DNA of 64,000 bases from Rhytidiadelphus loreus (taxonomy: Eukaryota > Streptophyta > Bryopsida > Hypnales > Hylocomiaceae), in contig OX344764.1 of NCBI GenBank assembly GCA_947034895.1, positions 51,627,348-51,691,347 of the forward strand. Direction: 5' to 3'. Shown here one piece after another: positions 56,201 through 64,000 of this stretch. The position numbers and the translations under genes are program-made. The first letter of the stretch is position 1; every line of letters begins with the position of its first letter. Under the pieces are notes generated by a model. That model was not told the DNA's origin, did not search any database, and was given only the letters and a program-made list of their open reading frames with translations.

Positions 56201-58266
56201 GAAGAACAAAACAAACAAGAAAACTCAATCAACATCATTTTCATACAAAACATTCTACCTATGCACTCAACATGCTCCCGTGCCTCCCAATTGACACCTT
56301 CATAATTACATCATCATCGTGTCATTAGGGAAGATTGGACAAATTCGATAATGAGAATTTGACCCTTATTAACTTAAGGCATCAACTCAAAATGATTGTT
56401 TCCTTCAATAGCAAATTAAGCACTAATTAAGTACTAAATTACTTTCCAGCAGTCTGGAATATTCTCTTCAGTTGTTCGTGCAGTCTATCAATTAGTTCAG
56501 TGGGTATGAGTTCCTTACCACAAGAGCAAATGAAATAAAATTAAAATTACAGTCTCAAGTTTGTGTGGAATGTGTAACTATTGTTTTTTTGTTTTTGTTT
56601 TTTTTGTTTTTTTGGGTAACTATTGTTTTCAGTTATAACATCTTGTGATATGAGGAGACTAGATTGATCCAAGAGGAGACCTTGATGGTGATGACATAAT
56701 TGAATCCTGCTTGCAAATTTGCAAGATTGGGGACCCAATTAATTCTGTACGTTTTGAAGATCACCAAGGTCTGCAATTCATGGACCACACTTGCAGAAGC
56801 AAACGTTTTATTTTTTATTTTTTTATTTTTTAAACAAATTTCATTGCCAATAAAAACAGAAGCAAAATTTAGAGTACGAGCATTATGGTAGCCGACCCAT
56901 TCCTCATCACCTCCATTTCCAACCTATAGATCGCTTTATTTCTGTGAAGTTGTTGCGCAACTCGAGGAGTAGTTCTGGCGCATTATGATTGGCTGCAAGG
57001 CTGTCAATATTGCAACCAGCCCGTGGTCGATTTGGCAATCAGCCTACTGTCAGAAATAGAAAGATGTATATCACTAGTATAGGTCGAAGATAATCTTTCA
57101 CTAAAAGAATTCATAGTAATTATATTTTGTGTAATAAAATCTTGAAACAATATGCAATTCTTCCAAATTCTATTTCTGCAAATGGAAAAAATTCGGCACT
57201 ACAAAAAAACTGTGCTCCAAATATGCGTAATTGCTCAAGTTAAGTGGTTGGAAAAATGGGTTGTCTCCCCTAAGTTAGCTTAGCCAGGATTGTTTCTTCC
57301 CAAAAGAGTGGCACTCAGATTCTACCTTCTTAACTATTGTACCCATAACTTAGTAGTGAGTGAATGCTGTACTTCTACAGCAAGCCATGAGGAAACAAAG
57401 GATCATTAACTTACAACTGTAGTTACAAATAGTTGCTCACTGGTTCATGAAGGAGTAATAAGTAAGGTATACAATATTTGGAGGTCATTTATGTTGTAAG
57501 ATTGCTAACATGATACTGATATCACTAGCTGTCTTCTAGGCTACAACCGTTTTGAAATTGACATAAGAATTAAACATCGATTTCATTACATTGGCGATAT
57601 TCCATCACTTTGGCGTTGTTAGGGATGTTGTGAAGGCCATGAACCCCAAATCTATTTGGCTGAAGGAATATTGCCAATTTAACGAAATTGACGTTAGTTG
57701 TGAATGTAGTAGTTGGTTTGACACTCTAACATACCCATGCTTGTAGGCAAGAAATGATATAAGATATCATAGAATGTCCCGTTCCTTCGAGCTCCTTAAA
57801 TCATACAGCTATAATTTCACTTAATACCTTTTCAAATGAAAATTGTTGCATGCTCAGATTTTTCCTAATAAAAAGTGACATAGTTTGAACCTTTTAGTAT
57901 GTAGGGAGTTTAGAAGGCCAAAAATAAGTTTATTGTAGTGCATAGTATTCATGGATTTTGAATGTCACTTGAATGTCTTTCAAAATCCATGAATACTTCA
58001 TTACTACCATTGGTGACTAACATACCTTATGAAAAATAATTGAAAGAAAAAAGGAAGTTTAATTTTTTTTTTTAATTAGTGATTTCGGAGCATAAATCAA
58101 AGGAAATTAAAGGCAAGTAATGTTGAAATTTTAATATTTTTGAATCAAATAACCATCCATCATTCACCATCTACCATTAAGGAAACTTTTGATGACAGAA
58201 TGAAGGAGATACTTCATAGGCATCTTGAGAGAACTAAGGGTGGAGAGGTTGTTTGTATAAATAGTG
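56201..58266. other. spacer, no gene recognised
   Basis: Somewhat less AT-rich at 56880-57060 and 57180-57800, but no reading frame shows a domain and no splice pattern is convincing. Confidence 0.35.
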
Positions 58267-58583
58267 CATTAGAAGAAGTTTGAGGGCATTAGAAGATTGT
58301 TCCGGACTTGTTTCCGCGGCAGCAGCGAACGCGGCAAGTGAACGGGCTGTCAGAATTTTTATTTTATTTTCAAAAAATAAAAAATAAAATAATTTTTTTA
58401 AAGTTCCTAATATATGAAAAAACTTTAAATTTTAAATTTTTTTTAATTTTAAATTTTTTAAATCTAGCTGGCAGCCTCTTGGCCACGTCGGACTGCGCTG
58501 CTGGTAGCAGTTCCAACACTGCTAGACCTGTTCCCTGCTACGGGAACTCGAGGCCTTCTAATGGCCTCAAATTTTTTCTAATG
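58267..58583. mobile_element. ACGT-palindrome TIR element, copy 3 (317 bp)
   Basis: Left CATTAGAAGAAGTTTGAGGG and right (reverse complement) CATTAGAAAAAATTTGAGGC match over about 28 bases. The order is AT tract, then a decayed palindrome (CTAGCTGGC ... GCCACGTCGGA), then CGGGAACTCGAGGCC. Confidence 0.8.
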
Positions 58584-59950
58584 ATCCATTTTCCTTCATC
58601 AATCCTCGAAGGGCATCCAATAATTGTGAAAACATAGTAATTGTGTTCGTAGAAGAACTTTAGACCACATTTAGTCATTCCAGAATAATTTTTTTCAAAA
58701 AACTTTGAAACAAATAAGTGTAGAAAATCAAGATGAATTTCATCTTTTCAATCCTATTTGTGATTTTGAGCCTCCAATCAAAAGTTACGGACAAAGTTTA
58801 GAGTAGAGGTGTGAAAATCTTAGAGAAAATGTCTCTTCCAACATCTTTTTGAACTTTGTTCATGAGTATTTATTGGAGGTTCAAAATCGTACAATGATTT
58901 ATAGAGATGAAAGTTGGATTGATTTTCCACATGTACTTTATTCAATTTGTTTTGAAAAAAGTTGATCTACTATGCCTAAATGAGGCCTAAAATTATGCTT
59001 TCATCACAATTCTTGATTTTGACTTCACTACAAGTAGTTGAGTTCTTACAAATCCTATTTTACATATCCTACATGGGTTGTTCTACCTCCTACCATCCAA
59101 GTTTGTCTTCATAGCATAGTACTAAAAATAGGTGGTTAGTGAGGTTATGTGAAGGACATATGATCATGGTGAGTAGCTGAATTCAATATAAATTAATTTT
59201 CCAAAAGCTATAATTATTAAAAATCTAAGAGAGGATACCAAATTTATTTTTTTCACTTTTATTAACTTTTTGACTAGGTAATGTTGGACCTGCTATTTGC
59301 TTATAGTAATCCAAAAATTATTAAAAACTTATATTGGCATTGGTGTTCGATTTGCTCTTGGCACCTAAAAAAATTCAAAATTAATTCTCATTATAGTTGG
59401 ACCCTTATTTGTACAATTCAAAGGAATTTACCTTTGTGCAACAATACTCTTTGTTTGTTACAGATTGGATGTTGTAACTCTTCATGGCCTGTGATTTTTA
59501 ATGCCACTTAATTGTAAGTAACGTACCATTTTTTAAAGTCATAGTAAAACAAGTATTGTCAGCCTCATGCCCATGTCCCTATTGTTTGGAAGGATTGGGA
59601 AGAAGTATAAAAAATGAATACCTTGAGTAAGCTAATTGGAAGTATGAGTTTTGGGATTCCATACTAAAAGTAGATTTTATATAGGTATATCAAAATCATT
59701 AGATTGTCTACCAAGATGTAAATCATAATTCAAACTTTCTAATTGAAAGAACAAAGTTGTTGGATTTTGCATACCTAAGTTAATTCAATTAATGTAACCT
59801 TTAGTAATTATATTAATATACTCACATCAATTTGGATATAATGAAAATATAAAAAGCATACTAATATGGTAGTGTACAATATTTAATCCCTAAAATGTTG
59901 TGGTGTTTTGAGGCCCAAATTGCTTTAAAAGAATTGTTTCTAAAACTAGG
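58584..59950. other. AT-rich spacer, no gene recognised
   Basis: A 76-codon plus-strand frame at 59281-59511 has no domain. Nothing else seen. Confidence 0.35.
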
Positions 59951-60901
59951 CTAAAAAATTCATCTATATTTATTAACAACTTCAACTGTAAGATCTCTTA
60001 GTTAACTTGTTCAAGTAATCTCACAAAGTCAACACCTTACTTTTCAAGTACCCCCATAGGTAAGATATGATGTAATTCAATCCGAGGCATCATTCTATTT
60101 CCATAAACCTGACATTCATGACAACTCTTACAAAACTTGCTAGTACTATCCTTGAACGTGTATGACTAATAGTAGCCAACTTATAATATTTTTTTTGTGG
60201 AGTTGTTTGTCACAAAATTGCCTCTACAAACTCCTTTATGACATTGCCTTAAAACATTTAAAGACTCTTCATTTGAAATGGCCCTTACTTTGTAATATCC
60301 TATCGTTTCCAAACTTATGAAGTAATCTGCCTATCATTGTAATCGACTAACTTTTTCTACAAATCTCTTTGCATTGTTGTGAATTAACTTCAATTAGCAA
60401 TTGTAACTCATTCAAATAGTTGATGATTGTTTTATCCCTGTAGCCTTGATACTTGAAATTGTTTATTGGATTCTTCATCTTCATGATATGCTTGATTTTC
60501 TTTGGATCCAATTGTAATCTTCCATTGAATATAATATGTCCCAGTATTAGCCTCATTTGAATGCCAAACAAAAAAATTTAGAACTCAACAAGCAACCATA
60601 ATCAACCAATTTTTGAAATGTAGCATATATATATTTTGTATGCGATCTTTGTTCTTTATAAACTACAAAGTCATCCCAGGAGACCCTAATAATTTTGTTG
60701 ATGTATGAACCAAATACTTTTAGTTGCACCCTCTAAAACATATCTTTTACATTACAAAGTTTGAAAGGCATCCTTAGCCATGCCAAGGTCCCCTATGACA
60801 TAGTAAACATAGTCAATAAAGTGTTGTCAAATTGCATCAATATTTGGTGGAATCTTACATATCCATTGCACAAAGAGTACATTTCATATCTTGCTACTAT
60901 G

Positions 60902-62056
60902 ACATTACATGTGATTTCAACCTCTAAGAGACTATTTTGGGCTATTTTCCATATTGTGAACTACGACAAGACAACCAAATTAAAATATGAATAAATTAAA
61001 ATATGAATAAATTAAAATATGAATAAATTAAAATATGAATAAATTAAAATATGAATAAATTAAAATATGAATAAATTAAAATATGAATAAATTAAAATAT
61101 GAATAAATTAAAATATGAATAAATTAAAATATGAATAAATTAAAATATGAATAAATTAAAATATGAATAAATTAAAATATGAATAAATTAAAATATGAAT
61201 AAATTAAAATATGAATAAATTAAAATATGAATAAATTAAAATATGAATAAATTAAAATATGAATAAATTAAAATATGAATAAATTAAAATATGAATAAAT
61301 TAAAATATGAATAAATTAAAATATGAATAAATTAAAATATGAATAAATTAAAATATGAATAAATTAAAATATGAATAAATTAAAATATGAATAAATTAAA
61401 ATATGAATAAATTAAAATATGAATAAATTAAAATATGAATAAATTAAAATATGAATAAATTAAAATATGAATAAATTAAAATATGAATAAATTAAAATAT
61501 GAATAAATTAAAATATGAATAAATTAAAATATGAATAAATTAAAATATGAATAAATTAAAATATGAATAAATTAAAATATGAATAAATTAAAATATGAAT
61601 AAATTAAAATATGAATAAATTAAAATATGAATAAATTAAAATATGAATAAATTAAAATATGAATAAATTAAAATATGAATAAATTAAAATATGAATAAAT
61701 TAAAATATGAATAAATTAAAATATGAATAAATTAAAATATGAATAAATTAAAATATGAATAAATTAAAATATGAATAAATTAAAATATGAATAAATTAAA
61801 ATATGAATAAATTAAAATATGAATAAATTAAAATATGAATAAATTAAAATATGAATAAATTAAAATATGAATAAATTAAAATATGAATAAATTAAAATAC
61901 TAAAATACTAAAATATTAATAAATTAAAAATAAATTAATATTATCTAACGTGATAGTCTCTTTGTCATATTAGACTGCAATTGCGGCCTAATTCCTGAAT
62001 TGTAGGAAGTATAAAGAACTCACAGTCTCTTAGAGACCTCAAAACTCTTGTAATGC
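60902..62056. mobile_element. ACGT-palindrome TIR element, copy 4, enlarged by a satellite
   Basis: Left CATTACATGTGATTTC...CTCTAAGAGACT and right (reverse complement) CATTACAAGAGTTTTG...CTCTAAGAGACT pair over about 31 bases. Right of the array the family order continues: a decayed palindrome (TCTAACGTGA ... GTCATATTAGA), then AGAACTCACAGTCTCTTA. It is inserted in gypsy reverse transcriptase: the flanking RT pieces join in phase when the element is left out. Confidence 0.85.
60977..61900. repeat. 16-bp minisatellite, about 57 uniform copies
   Basis: The unit ATAAATTAAAATATGA repeats without visible variants for about 923 bases, then degrades (TACTAAAATACTAAAATATT) at the right edge. Confidence 0.98.
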
Positions 62057-62350
62057 TTACATCTCATCCATGTACAGAATAGGTTGTTGATTCTTCTTCA
62101 TCTATTTATTTTGAGTTTTATAATTTATGCAAATTCTCCATTTTTTTCTTTCTTTGGTACAATGACTATACTACTAGGGACACCCATTTTGTTGTTTTTA
62201 ACTTCTCTAATGAATTAATTGTCCAACAATCTCTCTAGCTCGGCCCTTAATACAACCATCTTGTCAAAAGTGATGTATTTTTGCTTGGATCAAACTGGCT
62301 TTGCATCTTCTACCAATTGAATCTTATCTTGATAGAAGGTTATGGTTGAT

Positions 62351-62829
62351 AATTCTAAGTGTTTGGTCTCAATAAATCAACATATTCTAATATCACTACC
62401 TCCACTTCATGTTTTTCTTGTACCTTCAAGGTTGACCTAAATTGCACTCAAGACAATAATTTTTATTCATTTAATGATCGTCTCTTTTCTTTGGGTTTGG
62501 CGCTAGTCAAGGCTTGTGGCAACAAGTCTAGCATAAACAATTCCACTTGTACAAACAATTTATCATTGCAAAAATTAGATTTCACATTAAAAGCCCATGA
62601 GGAACTTCCTTCTTACAGCAATGTTGTAGTTGACTCACCAATTGTTGATGACTCCATATCTTTGATTGGGATTACTTGAATATTTATGTGGTTTAAGGAT
62701 GACCCAATGCTCATCTTTTTCTTTTTCCAATAATTGACTACAAGCACATCTCAATGTTCACAACATTGACAATTGAGACAATGTTCTCAATTGACAACAT
62801 ATAGCAATGTATGATTTCCATCATGTAGT
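62351..62829. other. spacer between gypsy fragments
   Basis: A 106-codon plus-strand frame (62359-62679) has no recognised domain. It could be the region between protease and RT of either fragment. Confidence 0.3.
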
Positions 62830-63780
62830 TGTTACTTTAAGTAGCATTGAAGCACTTGCTTTGTAAAGTTTGGGTGAAGGATTGAAGTCATCAATCCAAG
62901 AAATAACTATGTGGAAAGGTCCCACCATGTTTGATGTAGCTTTGGCCCTAGTACAACAAAGAATGCTAATCTCAATAGTTATTATGGCAGTTCCGGTCAT
63001 GCCAGCCACTCTAATAACACCAACGGTAAAACCAAGAGAACTTCCTACAACAAGAATAGCATCCAAAGACAGTGATATCACACATTTGGTTAATAAGATG
63101 ACTGTGAGACTTGTGCCTATTTCTTTTGTAGGGACAAGGAAGTAGGGTCAAGAGTTTAGAATATGTATAAACAACATGTAAATTTAACCTTGATTAGTGT
63201 AATTTGTGACTTGTCGCAAGTGTAGAAAGAAAAAAAGGTTGGATTGCCCTGATATTGAGAAACCATCACCCAAGCTAATGCAAGAATTTATGGAAGTGAA
63301 TTTATTGGAATTAATTGAGGCAAGAATCAAGGAATTATAGTCTAAGGCAATGAACACACAACACAATTGCCACAAAATGACTCGGAAGCGACTCAATATG
63401 TTCACAAGAAAAGATCAATGGATGAAGTATTACATAAGAAAAAGAAGCGAAGGTGGCGTATTGGAATAGAAAATCTCCTATTGGGCAAAAGCCAAGAAGA
63501 ATATTCAATCATGGAAAACAACCAATCAACATTTTATTTGGACAACTTGTTGCCAAGTGCTCATCACCGTAATGGGAACTATGACAAAGCTTAAGCATTA
63601 AAAAAAAGCTAATAGTAGTTGAAATCAATGTCACTTAAAAAGTAGAAGGAAACCTAAAGTCACTTCAGATGGAAGCAACTTTTAATGGATATGCTATTAG
63701 GGAATGTTTGATTGATGGAGGTTTAATGGTGAATGTCATGGCTAGTTGATTCTTGGATTAGCTACACTTGACAATTAACT
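62830..63780 (+). mobile_element. Ty3/gypsy gag-protease remnant on the plus strand
   Basis: LGEGLKSSIQ...GPTMFDVALAL (62870-62950) fits the end of a plant gypsy capsid domain. TCRKCRKKKRLDCPD (63210-63255) is a CCHC zinc knuckle whose His is lost. ECLIDGGLMVNVMA (63695-63740) fits the retropepsin active-site region. Frames are broken. It is oriented opposite to the pol remnant next to it, so this is either a second element or an inverted part of the same one. Confidence 0.6.
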
Positions 63781-64000
63781 GATCTTCATCCTTGTAACTT
63801 AAAGTAGTTGATCAACATGGTATATTTCAAAGCACCCCTCATTCCTAGAAGTTGCAGATTTGCCTTCCATGCTCTTTGGGGATCTTCACCATCTATAGAG
63901 CATAGATAGGTTGTGTGCTTGGTCGTGGTCCATCTCCTTCCTTAGTTTGCACTTGCTAGAGACTAGCACTAGGTACCCCTTTTCTCCATTGGTCTTTGTC
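63781..64000. other. window end, nothing recognised
   Basis: No domain or repeat end seen; it probably continues the degraded retroelement. Confidence 0.3.

Larger units (their letters stand above)
59960..62350 (-). mobile_element. Ty3/gypsy retrotransposon pol remnant, interrupted
   Basis: Many stops and frame shifts, but landmarks appear in pol order on the minus strand: EDAKPV (near 62310), VPKKEKNG (62130), an ILYMDEM segment (62065), then after the element at 60902-62056 the RT continues with ARYEMYSL (60890), MPFKLCN (60770) and WDDFVVY (YxDD region, 60665). ILGHIIF with LDPKKIKHIM follows (60540), then the integrase zinc-knuckle CHECQ with YGNRMMPR (60090). No long terminal repeats were found. 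Dead copy. Confidence 0.8.

Noticed and set aside
57197..57212. CACTACAAAAAAAC resembling a CACTA terminus
   Set aside because: No partner end nearby.
60977..61900. CRISPR-like array
   Set aside because: The 16-bp units are contiguous without spacers and lie in a plant transposable element; it is a minisatellite.

Overview
The window is nuclear DNA of a land plant. The evidence is spliced genes with GT-AG introns, a legume-lectin receptor kinase pair, a UBP12/UBP13-type ubiquitin protease, a root-type ferredoxin-NADP reductase relic, NBS-LRR-like repeats, a CACTA MITE and Ty3/gypsy remnants. The intergenic DNA is AT-rich and packed with old repeats. I cannot name the species. A non-seed plant (moss, lycophyte or fern) is my guess from the style of the lectin kinases and the Tigger/jerky-type transposase, but this is inference only.

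Layout. Positions 1-1450 hold only weak exon-like scraps. Blocks at 1455-8243 and 21459-26572 are a direct segmental duplication. Each carries one minus-strand, three-exon L-type lectin receptor kinase with its promoter and 3' flank. The second copy is intact (726 aa). The first has an in-frame TGA at codon 190, a CACTA MITE in intron 1 and about 1.25 kb of extra DNA in intron 2. Between the copies lie two small foldback elements, a GC-rich 57-bp tandem repeat, a large CENP-B/Tigger-type transposase gene broken by one frameshift in an A11 run, a 350-bp foldback, and a decayed intronless copy of root-type ferredoxin-NADP reductase.

Positions 26.6-37.2 kb are repeat-rich. They hold two copies of a TA-ended MITE (TIR TAAGGTAGTATGCTCT), two LRR remnants, three or more copies of a 0.8-0.95 kb element ending in TTAACCCCTAAAGGACC, and other short TIR elements.

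Positions 37256-47742 (minus strand) hold the best gene of the window. It is a complete MATH-domain ubiquitin-specific protease that I could assemble from 31 coding exons in frame (1108 aa), with its catalytic residues intact. Its last intron contains a perfect 21-bp-arm hairpin, and another intron contains 5S-rRNA-like pieces.

Positions 48.3-64 kb contain no intact gene. They hold MITE pairs, a nested TIR element, a tandem duplication with an internal inverted repeat, and degenerate Ty3/gypsy pol (minus) and gag-protease (plus) remnants. A TIR family that carries an inverted pair of ACGT-core (bZIP/G-box-like) motifs occurs four times (33.6, 53.3, 58.3 and 60.9 kb). In the fourth copy, which sits inside the gypsy reverse transcriptase, the AT-rich core has expanded into about 57 uniform copies of a 16-bp unit. 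This TIR family and its satellite-bearing copy are the most interesting structure I found.
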